Positions 8,482 through 17,001 of a stretch of DNA of 64,000 nt are shown one piece after another. Under the pieces are notes generated by a model. The model had not been told where the DNA came from and did no database searches. It saw nothing but the letters and a program-made list of their open reading frames with translations. The translations under genes were made by a program, and so were the position numbers. Origin of the DNA: Bradyrhizobium sp. U87765 SZCCT0048 (GTDB lineage: Bacteria; Pseudomonadota; Alphaproteobacteria; Rhizobiales; Xanthobacteraceae); the NCBI RefSeq assembly GCF_018131225.1, contig NZ_JAFCMM010000006.1, forward strand, positions 186,001 through 250,000. The letters are read 5' to 3'. Position 1 is the stretch's first letter. The number at the start of each line of letters is the position of its first letter.

Positions 8482-9489
8482 ATGACCAGGATCTGGCCGA
8501 AACTCTTCACGGCGGCAGCGTTCTCGCTGGCCGCGTTGACGTCGCATGCCGCGCTCGCCGCGGAGATCAAGGTGGGCTTCAGCCCGAGCCTGCCGCAGGT
8601 GCCGTTGTACATCGCCGCCGACAAGGGCTTCTTCAGGGACGAGGGGCTGCAGGTCTCCCTCAAGCCGACCGTCACCGCGACGCCGAAGCTGCTGCCGCTG
8701 CTCGCGGCCGGCGAACTCGACGTCGTGTTCGGCGGCCCGTCGGCGGCACTGTTCAACGCCATGGATGGCGGCATCAAGTTCGCCATGGTCGCCGACGGCG
8801 GCCAGGTCAATCCGGATTTCGAAGGCGCGCCCTATGTCATCGTGGTGCGCAAGGATCTCTACGACGCCGGCGCATTCAAGTCGCTCGCCGACCTCAAGGG
8901 CAAGACCCTGAGCTTCGCCGTGGAAGGCACCTCGCTCGCCTACATGATGTTCAAGGCGCTCAGGAACGGCGGCCTCAAGCCCGGTGACGTCACCATCAAG
9001 TATTTCAAGGCGCTGTCCGACATGGGCGTCGCCTTCGAGAACAAGGTGGTCGATGCATCGGCGATGACCGTGCCGCAGAACCTCGGCCTCGCCGCCGGCG
9101 GCATGTCCATCGACTGGCTCGATGCGCGCAAGGCGGCGCCGGGCCTGCAGGCCTATACGCTGATCCTCGGCGAGTCCCTGCTGACCACGCGCCAGCAGGA
9201 GGCGAAAGCGTTCCTGCGCGCCTACGCCAAGGCGATCGCGTGGTACAAGGCGGCGCTCAAGGGCGACCGCACCGAGCTGCTGCTGATCGCCGAGAAGTGG
9301 ACGCGCCTGCCGGCCGACACCCTCAAGCACTCGTCGTGGACGTTCTTCGACGACAAGCTGCAGATGAACGTGCCCGACATCAAGGAGCAGTACCAGACCT
9401 GGATCGACCAGAAGCTGGTCAAGAGCGGCCTCGACGTTGATGCCTTCATTGATACGAAGCTCGCGGCCGAAGCGCTCGGCGCCAACTGA
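8482..9489 (+). CDS. ABC transporter substrate-binding protein, NMT1/SsuA-like
   Basis: A 335-residue exported binding protein. The first 27 residues form a Sec signal peptide ending in SHAALAAE. The mature part starts with IKVGFSPSLPQVPLYIAADKGFF, split here after PSLPQV, the usual opening of the NMT1/THI5 and sulfonate or nitrate binding group. FGGPSAALFNAMDGG and GTSLAYMMFKAL lie at the ligand cleft positions. GGGGAAA precedes the ATG. It delivers the unknown substrate to the permease encoded two genes downstream; oxidation by the neighbouring flavin monooxygenase is the likely next step. Confidence 0.85.
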   Translation: MTRIWPKLFTAAAFSLAALTSHAALAAEIKVGFSPSLPQVPLYIAADKGFFRDEGLQVSLKPTVTATPKLLPLLAAGELDVVFGGPSAALFNAMDGGIKFAMVADGGQVNPDFEGAPYVIVVRKDLYDAGAFKSLADLKGKTLSFAVEGTSLAYMMFKALRNGGLKPGDVTIKYFKALSDMGVAFENKVVDASAMTVPQNLGLAAGGMSIDWLDARKAAPGLQAYTLILGESLLTTRQQEAKAFLRAYAKAIAWYKAALKGDRTELLLIAEKWTRLPADTLKHSSWTFFDDKLQMNVPDIKEQYQTWIDQKLVKSGLDVDAFIDTKLAAEALGAN

Positions 9490-9503
9490 CACGGAGAGCC
9501 GCG

Positions 9504-10376
9504 ATGTCGCCGCCCTTCCGGGTGATCCCGCCCACCGGCCGCAACGAGGGCGCGGCGGGCTTGCCCGTGGACGCACCGGGCTCGCCGCCCGGCGAGACCC
9601 GGATCAGCCTGCGTGATCTGACCAAGGTGTTCCGGCTGCGCGAGGGCGACTTCGTCGCGGTCGACGGCTTCAGCCTCGACATCCGCGACGGCGAGTTTCT
9701 GTCGATCGTCGGTCCCAGCGGCTGCGGCAAGAGCACGGTGCTGCGCATTCTCGCCGGGCTCGAGCGCCACACCTCGGGGCGGGTCGAGATCGAGGTCTCG
9801 GACAGCGGCGCGCCGCAGCTCAACATGGTGTTCCAGGAAGCCTCGGCGCTGCCGTGGATGACAGTCGCCGACAACGTCGCTTACGGCCTGCGCCGGCGGC
9901 GCATGCCGGCCGGCGAGGTCGAGGAGAAGGTCAGCTACTGGCTCAACGCCATGGCGCTGACACGGTTTCGCAACGCCTATCCGCACCAGTTGTCCGGCGG
10001 CATGAAGCAGCGGGTATCGATCGCGCGCGCCTTCGCCAACGATCCCGACATTCTCCTGATGGACGAGCCGTTCGCCGCGCTCGACGCGCTGACCAAGATC
10101 CTGCTGCAGAACGAGCTGCTGGCGCTGTGGGAGACCACGCGCAAGACCGTGGTCTATGTCACCCACAGCCTCGAGGAGGCGCTGACGCTGAGCGACCGCG
10201 TCGTGGTGATGGCGGCGCGGCCGGGCACGGTGAAGTCGGTGCTCGACATTCCGTTCGAACGGCCGCGCGACAGCGTCGCGCTCAAGGCCGACCCGCGCTA
10301 CTCGGCGCTGTACGCGCAGATCTGGTCGCAGCTGCAGGAAGAAGTCATGAAGCCGCAGGTGAGAGATGCGCACTGA
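9504..10376 (+). CDS. ABC transporter ATP-binding protein, SsuB/TauB/NrtD-like
   Basis: A 290-residue ATPase. Walker A is GPSGCGKST, the Q-loop lies in NMVFQEASALPWMTVADNV, the signature is LSGGMKQR, Walker B is ILLMDEPFAALDA and the switch histidine is in VYVTHSLEEA. This combination is typical of taurine, nitrate and sulfonate importers. An N-terminal extension of about 35 Pro/Gly-rich residues precedes the domain. The 3' end overlaps the permease gene by 11 bases. Confidence 0.9.
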   Translation: MSPPFRVIPPTGRNEGAAGLPVDAPGSPPGETRISLRDLTKVFRLREGDFVAVDGFSLDIRDGEFLSIVGPSGCGKSTVLRILAGLERHTSGRVEIEVSDSGAPQLNMVFQEASALPWMTVADNVAYGLRRRRMPAGEVEEKVSYWLNAMALTRFRNAYPHQLSGGMKQRVSIARAFANDPDILLMDEPFAALDALTKILLQNELLALWETTRKTVVYVTHSLEEALTLSDRVVVMAARPGTVKSVLDIPFERPRDSVALKADPRYSALYAQIWSQLQEEVMKPQVRDAH

Positions 10377-11181
10377 GACGCGAAAGCGCCGCACCGTGGT
10401 GCTGCCGCCGGAAGACGTGAAGACGCGCGGCTTCGATCCCACCTCCGGCTTCGTCTACATCCTGTCGCCGGCGGTGCTGCTGCTGGTCTGGCAGATCGTC
10501 GGCATGCTCGGCTGGATCAACCTGCGCTTCTTCCCGCTGCCGTCGCAGATCGCCATGACCTTCGCCCAGGACCTGATGTCGGGGACGTGGTTCTACCATG
10601 TCGGCGCCACGCTCGGGCGGGTGCTGTTCGGCTTCACCGTCGGCTCGGCGCTCGGCATCCTTGTCGGCGCGCTGATGGGCCTGATCCCGTGGATGCGGTT
10701 CTGCGCCTATCCGCTGATCGCCTCGATCTATCCAATTCCGAAGATCGCGATCTTTCCGCTGATCCTGCTGATCTTCGGCCTCGGCGAGGCCTCCAAGCTG
10801 GTGACGATCTCGGCGAGCTGCTTCTTCTTCCTCGCCATCAGCGCGATGTCCGGGGTGATGAGCATCCCGCGCGTCTACATGGACGTCGGCCGCAACTTCG
10901 GCGCCCGCGGCCTCGACTTCATCGCTACCATCGCCATCCCCGCCGCATTACCGGCGATCTTCTCCGGCCTCAAGCTGGCGCTGGGCTCGGCATTCCTGGT
11001 GGTGGTGTCGCTAGAGTTCATCAACGCCGAATCCGGCATCGGCTGGCAGATCTGGCGCTCCTGGGAGCTGTTCTCGATCAAGACGATGTTCGTCAGCCTC
11101 CTGACCGTGTCGTTTCTCGGCCTTGCGCTTGTCGTGGTGCTCGACTGGCTGGAGCGGCGTCTCGTGCCGTGGCGGCTGTGA
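10366..11181 (+). CDS. ABC transporter permease, SsuC/TauC-like
   Basis: A 271-residue inner-membrane permease with about six membrane segments. The cytoplasmic coupling region, near AISAMSGVMSIPRVYMDVGR followed by a stretch ending in IPAALPAIFSGLK, corresponds to the EAA motif of binding-protein-dependent permeases. It completes the four-gene unit of monooxygenase, binding protein, ATPase and permease. The first 20 residues are basic and may be cytoplasmic. Confidence 0.88.
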   Translation: MRTETRKRRTVVLPPEDVKTRGFDPTSGFVYILSPAVLLLVWQIVGMLGWINLRFFPLPSQIAMTFAQDLMSGTWFYHVGATLGRVLFGFTVGSALGILVGALMGLIPWMRFCAYPLIASIYPIPKIAIFPLILLIFGLGEASKLVTISASCFFFLAISAMSGVMSIPRVYMDVGRNFGARGLDFIATIAIPAALPAIFSGLKLALGSAFLVVVSLEFINAESGIGWQIWRSWELFSIKTMFVSLLTVSFLGLALVVVLDWLERRLVPWRL

Positions 11182-11247
11182 GCTGACTTCGAGCGTGACC
11201 GGGATGCGCCTGTGGCCTGATCCATCGCCCTGGCGTTTTCTGTTTTT

Positions 11248-11371
11248 CTGTCGTGGCCGGGCAGCGCGATCCGTCTTTGACGGATCGCTAGGACTAAGGT
11301 CTCCCGGCCACCTCGCTTAGGGACGCAGTGCCTTCCTTATCGGGGTCGCCGGGACAAGCCCGGCGACGACG
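11248..11371 (-). repeat. Dispersed extragenic repeat A, copy 2 (inverted, longer)
   Basis: Read on the minus strand this matches the element at 520-606, with the same CCCCGATAAGGAAGGCACTG block. It is longer because of an insert that contains a perfect 10-bp hairpin, GCGATCCGTC-TTT-GACGGATCGC at 11266-11288. It fills the gap between the convergent permease and alkB genes and may help to end transcription from both sides. Confidence 0.7.
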
Positions 11372-11442
11372 ACATGAAGGCAGTTGCTTGCATTTTCAGT
11401 CAGGTTCTCGGGATGACGGGACACAGGCCGACAGGCCACCCG

Positions 11443-12084
11443 CTACCGCGTCTTGCGAAAGGTCAGGTTGAGGCGCTGGCGGCCGACTTGCGGATGCTCG
11501 CCATCGGGCAGCGGCGCGACGCCGTGATAGGCGAGGCGGGCGGGGCCGCCCCACACCACGACATCGCCATGGCTGAGGCGCACGCGCCGCGTCCTGTCGT
11601 TGCGCGACAGGCCGCCGAACAGGAACGTCGCCGGCAACCCCAGCGACACCGAGACGATCGGCGCGTCGAGGTCGAGCTCGTCCTTGTCCTGGTGCAGCGA
11701 CAGTTTGGCGCCGGGCTCGTAGCGGTTGATCAGGCAGGCATCGGGAACGAGACGGGCGAAGCCCGCGGCGGTTGCGGCGTCGGCGGCGAGCGCGGCAAAC
11801 GCCTCCGGCATCGCCGGCCAGTGCCGGCCGCTCTCCGGGTCGACGGGATCATAGCGATAGCCGCTGCGGTCGCTGACCCAGCCGACCGCGCCGCAATTGG
11901 TCATCGCCACCGACATGCGATAGCCGCCGGGCGTGATCAGGTGGCGGAACGGCGCCTGCGCCACCACCTCGCGCAGCGCCGCGAGCAGAGCGTCGGCGCG
12001 CGGCAGCGCAAAGCCGCCGAGCACCACGGCGCCGGTGGCCAGCGGCAGGTCGCGCGGTTCGCTGCCGAACAGATCGTCCATCAT
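11443..12084 (-). CDS. alkB: DNA/RNA oxidative demethylase AlkB
   Basis: A 213-residue 2-oxoglutarate and Fe(II)-dependent dioxygenase that removes methyl groups such as 1-methyladenine and 3-methylcytosine. The substrate-binding region MSVAMTNCGAVGWVSD, the iron ligands of LSLHQDKDE (HxD) and the second histidine in RLAYHGVAPL are present, as is the C-terminal RLNLTFRKTR with the two arginines that bind 2-oxoglutarate. Length equals E. coli AlkB. It is the last gene of a three-gene operon; its start overlaps the previous stop by four bases. Confidence 0.95.
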   Translation of the reverse strand: MMDDLFGSEPRDLPLATGAVVLGGFALPRADALLAALREVVAQAPFRHLITPGGYRMSVAMTNCGAVGWVSDRSGYRYDPVDPESGRHWPAMPEAFAALAADAATAAGFARLVPDACLINRYEPGAKLSLHQDKDELDLDAPIVSVSLGLPATFLFGGLSRNDRTRRVRLSHGDVVVWGGPARLAYHGVAPLPDGEHPQVGRQRLNLTFRKTR

Positions 12085-12848
12085 CTGGCGTCATGGAAGA
12101 TGATGCCGACGGTGTGACGGCGGCCGGCGCGCAGGCGGCTGACGCCATGGCGCAGGTTGACGCGGTAGACGCCGCGCGTGCCCTGCACCGGGCGATGATG
12201 CACGGCGAAGACGACGGCGTCGCCCTGGCGCAGCGGCACGACCTCGGCGCGCGACTGCATGCGCGGCCGCTGCTCGGTCAGCACGAACTCGCCGCCCTCG
12301 AAATCGCGTCCGGGCTCCGACAGAAGAATGGCCACCTGCAGCGGGAACACGTGCTCTCCATAGAGATCCTGGTGCAGGCAATTGTAATCGCCGGCGACAT
12401 AGCGGAGCAACAGCGGTGTCGGCCGCGTCTGCCCGGCATCGTGGCAGCGCGCGACGAAGCTGGCATGGTCATCGGGGTAGCGCACCTCGATGCCCATCGC
12501 CTCGTTCCAGCGGTTGGCAGTCGGTGCGAGGCGTGGGTACAGCGCGGTGCGCAATGCCGATACGAGGTCGGGCAGCGGGTAGGAGAAGTACTTGTATTCG
12601 CCGCGGCCGAAGCCGTGCCGGGCCATCACGATGTGGCTGCGGAAGACGTCGCGGTCATAGAGCGCGGCGACCTCGGCGCATTCGTCCGGGGTCAGCAGGT
12701 CGCGGATCGCGGCGCAGCCGCCGGCGTCGAGCTCGCCGGTGATCTCCGGCCAGGGCATGGCGTCGACATGCCGGGTGATGGCGTCGAGCTGCGGCGGGGC
12801 GGTAGTCGCCGCCGCGCGCCGCACGGCCGTACGGGTTGCCGCAATCAT
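12081..12848 (-). CDS. 2OG-Fe(II) oxygenase of the alkylation-repair operon
   Basis: A 255-residue protein of the prolyl-hydroxylase-like 2OG dioxygenase superfamily. The double-stranded beta-helix core shows NCLHQDLYGEHVFPLQ with the HxD iron ligands, LLSEPGRDFEGGEFVL, the distal histidine in NLRHGVS and an arginine cluster RAGRRHT for 2-oxoglutarate. It is clearly different from AlkB in sequence. Start at 12848 forms an ATGA overlap with the stop of the alkyltransferase gene, and its own stop overlaps alkB, so all three are made together. A role in the response to methylating agents is inferred from context; the substrate may be a protein or nucleic acid. Confidence 0.85.
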   Translation of the reverse strand: MIAATRTAVRRAAATTAPPQLDAITRHVDAMPWPEITGELDAGGCAAIRDLLTPDECAEVAALYDRDVFRSHIVMARHGFGRGEYKYFSYPLPDLVSALRTALYPRLAPTANRWNEAMGIEVRYPDDHASFVARCHDAGQTRPTPLLLRYVAGDYNCLHQDLYGEHVFPLQVAILLSEPGRDFEGGEFVLTEQRPRMQSRAEVVPLRQGDAVVFAVHHRPVQGTRGVYRVNLRHGVSRLRAGRRHTVGIIFHDAR

Positions 12849-13375
12849 CGCGCGGCCTCCTGCTGCAGCAGGCGCTGCTTGCGCACCACGCCCCAGCGGT
12901 AGCCGGAGAGGGCGCCGTCGGCGCGCACCACGCGATGGCAGGGGATCGCCACCGCGATCGGGTTGGCGGCGCAGGCGCTGGCCACCGAGCGCACCGCGCC
13001 CGGGGTGCCGATGCAGCGCGCGACGTCGGCGTAGCTGCGGGTCTCGCCGGCGGGGATCGTGCGCAACGCCTGCCACACCCGGCGCTGGAACGCGGTGCCG
13101 CGCGGATCGAGTGGCAGCGCGGTCGCATGATCAGGCGCTTCGATCAGGCGGATGACCTCGGCGAGATAGCCGCCGCAGCCATCGTTGCTGGCGAGAAGCT
13201 CGGCATGGGGAAAGCGTGTCCGCAGATCGCGCACGAGCGTGTCGGTGTTGTCGCCGAGCAGGATGGCACGGATGCCCTTGCCGCCGGCGGCGACGAGGAC
13301 GAGACCGAGCGTGCAGGCGCCGGTGGCGTAGGCGAGGACGGGATCGGGGGATGGCTGCATCCGGAACGGGGTCAT
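12845..13375 (-). CDS. Methylated-DNA--protein-cysteine methyltransferase (Ada C-terminal/Ogt type)
   Basis: A 176-residue suicide alkyltransferase. The active-site motif IPCHRVV lies near the end, preceded by the helix-turn-helix region around GAVRSVASACAANP and followed by LSGYRWGVVRKQ. The N-terminal part resembles the region preceding the O6-methylguanine domain in Ada, yet the AdaA zinc domain and the AraC-like helix-turn-helix are absent. AGGAGG eight bases before the ATG at 13375 fixes the start; longer in-frame readings to 13513 lack such a site. First gene of the alkylation-repair operon. Confidence 0.92.
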   Translation of the reverse strand: MTPFRMQPSPDPVLAYATGACTLGLVLVAAGGKGIRAILLGDNTDTLVRDLRTRFPHAELLASNDGCGGYLAEVIRLIEAPDHATALPLDPRGTAFQRRVWQALRTIPAGETRSYADVARCIGTPGAVRSVASACAANPIAVAIPCHRVVRADGALSGYRWGVVRKQRLLQQEAAR

Positions 13376-13689
13376 GGTGAGGCCTCCTGCTGTGGGCGTG
13401 ACCGTTGCGTCGACGATGCGTCCGTCAGGCCGTGGACTCCACCCGATTTCCGACGGCGGCCTCGCTCCCGCCTTCGAAGACGCCCGGCGTCGCGGAGGCG
13501 GCAAAAGCGGCACCCGCGCGACGACCGGATTCGCCTGGAGAAAAGAAGTGAAAGGTCTCGTCGTGGTTGCGGAGGGCTCGCTGGCTGCTCCTACCCGATT
13601 GAATTCTCTTCATAAAATGAACGTCATGAAACTGTCATTCTGGCGGTGGGGGCCTCGGTTATGTTGCTGGCCGTTGCTGCGCCGGCAGC
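13376..13689. other. Divergent intergenic region, alkyltransferase / TelA
   Basis: A 314-bp gap between divergent operons. It should hold promoters for both. It contains an A+T-rich patch around TTGAATTCTCTTCATAAAATG (13599-13619). No Ada box could be identified with confidence, and no gene is supported. Confidence 0.5.
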
Positions 13690-14769
13690 ATGTCAGTGGG
13701 GTCCATCGCGATGAACGAAGCCGTCAATCTTCCGACTGTCACGAGCGATGTCTCGGTGGTCGCACGGATCAAGTCCGAGATCGACATCTCCGACCGTTCG
13801 CGCATCGTCACGTTCGGAGACCGCGCGCAGCGTTCGGTCGTCGAGTTCGCGGATCGCATCCTGGCCCAGACCCAGAACCGCGAACTCGGGACGACCGGCA
13901 AGCTGTTGTCGGACATTCTCGCCAAGGCGCGCGGGCTCGATCCCGCGGCGCTGCAGGACAGCGGCCTGCTCACCCGCCTGTTCTCGTCGGTGGAAGCCCG
14001 CCTGCGGCGTTTCAGCGAGCAGTTCGGCGATGTCGCCTCGCAGATCGATCGCGTCTGTGTCGAACTCGACCGCAACAAGGAGACGCTGCGGCGCGATATC
14101 GCGTTGCTCGATGATCTGCACGAGCAGACGAAGTCCGCGCTCGTCGATCTCGACGCCCATATCGCGGCAGGCAAGGGCTTTGCCGAGGAATTCCGCCGCG
14201 GCCAGCTTGTCGAGCTGGAACGGGCGGCAAAGACGCAATCGCAGGACAGCGACGCCCTGCTGGCCGCACAGACCTATCAGGATGCGGTGCAGGCGCTCGA
14301 CCGGCTCGAAAAGCGCGTGTTCTATCTGCAGCAGGCGCGCCAGATCGGCATCCAGCAGCTGCCGCAGATCCGCATCGTCCAGTCCGGCGACGAGACCCTG
14401 ATCGAGAACCTGCAGGCGACCACCGAGCTCACCATCCCGGTGTGGAAGCAGAAGATGATCCTGCTGCTCGGGCTGAAGCGCCAGGAATCGGCGCTGGCCC
14501 TGCAGAAGACCGTGACCGACGCGACCAACGAGATGATGCGCCAGGCATCGGAGATGATGAAGTCGCAGGCGATCGAGATCGAGAAGCAGTCGCAGCGCGG
14601 TATCGTCGATATCGAGACGCTGGAAAAGACCAATCGCGACCTGATCGACACCGTCTCCGGCGTGCTGAACGTGCAGGAGCAGGGCCGCAAGAAGCGCGCC
14701 GATGCTGAGCAGCGCATGGCGCAGCTCACCGACGAGCTGAAAGACGCCCTGGCCAAGACGCCCGCATGA
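13690..14769 (+). CDS. Toxic anion resistance protein, TelA/KlaA family
   Basis: A 359-residue, highly helical cytoplasmic protein of the TelA family. The family hallmarks are visible: a central stretch LDDLHEQTKSALVDLDAHI, the conserved TIPVWKQKMILLLGL, and a C-terminal NEMMRQASEMMKSQ helix followed by a coiled coil to the end. TelA proteins are linked to tellurite, cell-envelope and bacteriocin stress but have no known enzyme activity. ATG 13690 is used; an in-frame ATG at 13711 has a GGGG eight bases upstream and is an equal option. The stop overlaps the next gene (ATGA). Confidence 0.85.
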   Translation: MSVGSIAMNEAVNLPTVTSDVSVVARIKSEIDISDRSRIVTFGDRAQRSVVEFADRILAQTQNRELGTTGKLLSDILAKARGLDPAALQDSGLLTRLFSSVEARLRRFSEQFGDVASQIDRVCVELDRNKETLRRDIALLDDLHEQTKSALVDLDAHIAAGKGFAEEFRRGQLVELERAAKTQSQDSDALLAAQTYQDAVQALDRLEKRVFYLQQARQIGIQQLPQIRIVQSGDETLIENLQATTELTIPVWKQKMILLLGLKRQESALALQKTVTDATNEMMRQASEMMKSQAIEIEKQSQRGIVDIETLEKTNRDLIDTVSGVLNVQEQGRKKRADAEQRMAQLTDELKDALAKTPA

Positions 14770-16343
14770 AGCTGATCTCGCCGATGAAGCTGCTTGTCGT
14801 CGCGCTCGGCGCGTGGCTGCTCGCCGCCTGTTCGAAGCCGGTGCCGGAATTCACCATCCTGTCCGGCTCCGAGAACGAGGTTCTCGCGCCGCTGGTGCAG
14901 GAGTTCTGCAAGTCGCGCGGCGCGACCTGCACGATCCGGTATCAGGGCTCACTCGACATCGCGCTTGCCCTGAAGTCGGGCAACGACCCGGCGGCCGATG
15001 CGGTGTGGCCGGCCGCGTCGATCTGGATCGACATGTTCGATACCCAGCGTCGGGTGAAGTCGGTGCGGTCGATCGCGCAGATGCCGGTCATCCTCGGCGT
15101 GCGTCGCTCGCGGGCGCAGGCGCTCGGCTGGGTGGGCGCAAAGGTGAAGGCGAAGGACATTCTCGCCGCGGTCGAGGGCGGCCGCCTGAAATTCCTGATG
15201 ACCTCGGCGACCCAGTCGAACTCCGGCGCGGCGGCCTATCTCGCCATGCTGGCCGCGGGCATCGGCAAGCCCGACCTGATCGAAGCCGGCGATCTCGACA
15301 AGCCCGGCGTCCTCGCGACCGTGCGCGCGCTGCTCAAGGGTGTCGAGCGCACCGCCGGCTCCAGCGGCTGGCTCGCCGATCTCTACCGGGACGGGGAGCG
15401 GACCGGTGCCCATTACGCGGCGATGTGGAACTATGAAGCGGTGATCAAGGAGACCAACGACAAGCTGATCGCCGACCGGCAGGAGCCGCTCTATGCCATC
15501 TATCCGGAGGATGGCGTCGCGGTCGCCGATTCGCCGCTCGGTTTCGTCGAGCGCGGCCGCGGCAGCGATGTCGAGACCTTCTTCAACGATCTGCAGGCCT
15601 TCCTGCTGAAGGACGACTCGCAGGCGCGTATCGCCAGGACGGGGCGCCGGGTCGAGCTCAACCGCGCGGCCCAGCTTCCCGCGGATGCCGCAACCAATGT
15701 CGATCCCGGCCGTGCCGTCACCGTGGTTCGCCCGCCGGAGCCGGCGGTGATCCAGAAGGCGCTCGGCCTCTATCAGGAGGCGCTGCGGCGGCCATCGCTG
15801 ACGGCGCTGTGCCTCGATCTGTCCGGCAGCATGCAGGGCAATGGCGAGAAGCAGCTGCTCGACGCCATGAAATTCCTGTTCACGCCCGCCCGCACCCGCG
15901 AGATGCTGGTGCAATGGTCGAAGCAGGACCAGATCGTGGTGCTGCCGTTCAACGACCATGTGCTGTGGACGGCGGGCGCAAGCGGGGACGACAGCGAGCA
16001 GGCCGGCCTTCTCGCGCGGGCGCTGGAGCTGCGTGCCGGCGGCGGCACCGACTTCTACACCTGCGGGGCGCGGGCGCTCGACGCCATGAAACAGTCCCTC
16101 GACGAGGGGCAGCATCTCGCGGCGATCGTCATCATGACCGATGGCAAGAGCCAGGGCGAGATGGCGACCTTCGAGCGTGCGTGGCGCGCGGATGGTCGGC
16201 GCGTCCCTGTCTTCGGCGTCACCTTCGGCGACGATGCCGATCGCAGCCAGCTCGACGCGCTGGCGAGGCTCACCGGCGGCAGGGTTTTCGACGGCACGAA
16301 GAACCTGACCGACGCGTTCCGTGCGGTCCGCGGGTACAACTGA
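14766..16343 (+). CDS. Lipoprotein fusing a substrate-binding domain to a von Willebrand A domain
   Basis: A 525-residue protein with a lipoprotein signal (LLAAC, lipid-bound Cys at residue 22). Residues 25 to about 330 look like a type-2 periplasmic solute-binding domain: FTILSGSENEVLAPLV at the start, MTSATQSNSGAAAYL in the middle and YPEDGVAVADSPLGFV later. From about residue 345 a VWA domain follows with all metal-site elements: DLSGS near 351-355, GGGTDFYT and MTDGKSQGE. The product should be anchored in the envelope and both bind a ligand and hold a partner protein. No ABC permease is encoded nearby, so transport is unlikely. It is operonic with TelA and XpaC-like genes. Confidence 0.85.
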   Translation: MKLISPMKLLVVALGAWLLAACSKPVPEFTILSGSENEVLAPLVQEFCKSRGATCTIRYQGSLDIALALKSGNDPAADAVWPAASIWIDMFDTQRRVKSVRSIAQMPVILGVRRSRAQALGWVGAKVKAKDILAAVEGGRLKFLMTSATQSNSGAAAYLAMLAAGIGKPDLIEAGDLDKPGVLATVRALLKGVERTAGSSGWLADLYRDGERTGAHYAAMWNYEAVIKETNDKLIADRQEPLYAIYPEDGVAVADSPLGFVERGRGSDVETFFNDLQAFLLKDDSQARIARTGRRVELNRAAQLPADAATNVDPGRAVTVVRPPEPAVIQKALGLYQEALRRPSLTALCLDLSGSMQGNGEKQLLDAMKFLFTPARTREMLVQWSKQDQIVVLPFNDHVLWTAGASGDDSEQAGLLARALELRAGGGTDFYTCGARALDAMKQSLDEGQHLAAIVIMTDGKSQGEMATFERAWRADGRRVPVFGVTFGDDADRSQLDALARLTGGRVFDGTKNLTDAFRAVRGYN

Positions 16344-16344
16344 C

Positions 16345-17001
16345 ATGCCGGCGCTTCCATCTGGCAGCAATTGGGTCGTTGGCGGCGTTGTCGGCGCGAT
16401 CCTCCTGCCCGTGCTGGCGCTCGGCGCCGCCATGCCGTTCTGGATGGCGGTGCTGATCAGCGCAGTGGCCGGCTGCGGCACTGTCGCCGTCGTGGCGCCG
16501 CGCCAGCTGTTCGCGCGGCTCGATGCCAGCGGCGCGGCGCGCGGCAAGATCGAATTCGCGCGCGAGCTGCTGACCGAAGCCGAGCCGCTGACGGCGCGCC
16601 TGGAGGAGGCCGCGGCGTCGATCCGCACGCCCAAGATCGCCGCCCATGTCCGCCATCTCGTGACCATCGCGCGGGACATCTTTGCCGCGATCGAGAAGGA
16701 TCCGCTGCGGGTCGATCGTATCAGGCGCTTCCTGACCTATTACCTGCCGCGCGCGGCCGAGATCGCCGAAGCCTATGATCTCCTCGAGCGTCACCCCATT
16801 CCGGATGGCGCGCGGATCGCGGCCACCAGTGAACTGATCGATCGGCTCGACCTTGCCTTCACGCGCTACGCCGCGAGCCTGCAGGATGCCGATCTCGACA
16901 AGCTGGATATCGAACTCAAACTGCTGAAGAGCGCCCTCGACGAGGATCTGGGACCGGCATCCGTCGGTGCATCGTCCGGTCAGGGCCAAGGGAGATCCTG
17001 A
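16345..17001 (+). CDS. XpaC-like protein (5-bromo-4-chloroindolyl phosphate hydrolysis family)
   Basis: A 218-residue membrane protein. Two hydrophobic segments lie in the first 50 residues; the rest is helical, with IRTPKIAAHVRHLVTIARDIFAAIEKDP and FLTYYLPRAAEIAEAYDLL, which match the XpaC family conserved core (split here, no long run given). XpaC-type genes sit next to telA in many bacteria, for example Bacillus, and this pairing supports both calls. The function is unknown in spite of the family name. It starts one base after the preceding stop and ends in a one-base overlap with the next start. Confidence 0.75.
   Translation: MPALPSGSNWVVGGVVGAILLPVLALGAAMPFWMAVLISAVAGCGTVAVVAPRQLFARLDASGAARGKIEFARELLTEAEPLTARLEEAAASIRTPKIAAHVRHLVTIARDIFAAIEKDPLRVDRIRRFLTYYLPRAAEIAEAYDLLERHPIPDGARIAATSELIDRLDLAFTRYAASLQDADLDKLDIELKLLKSALDEDLGPASVGASSGQGQGRS

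Noticed and set aside
13630..13716. Hydrophobic signal-peptide-like reading before telA (VGASVMLLAVAAPAAC)
   Set aside because: It has no start codon with a ribosome-binding site and stops after a few residues; could be a decayed lipoprotein start, but there is no support.
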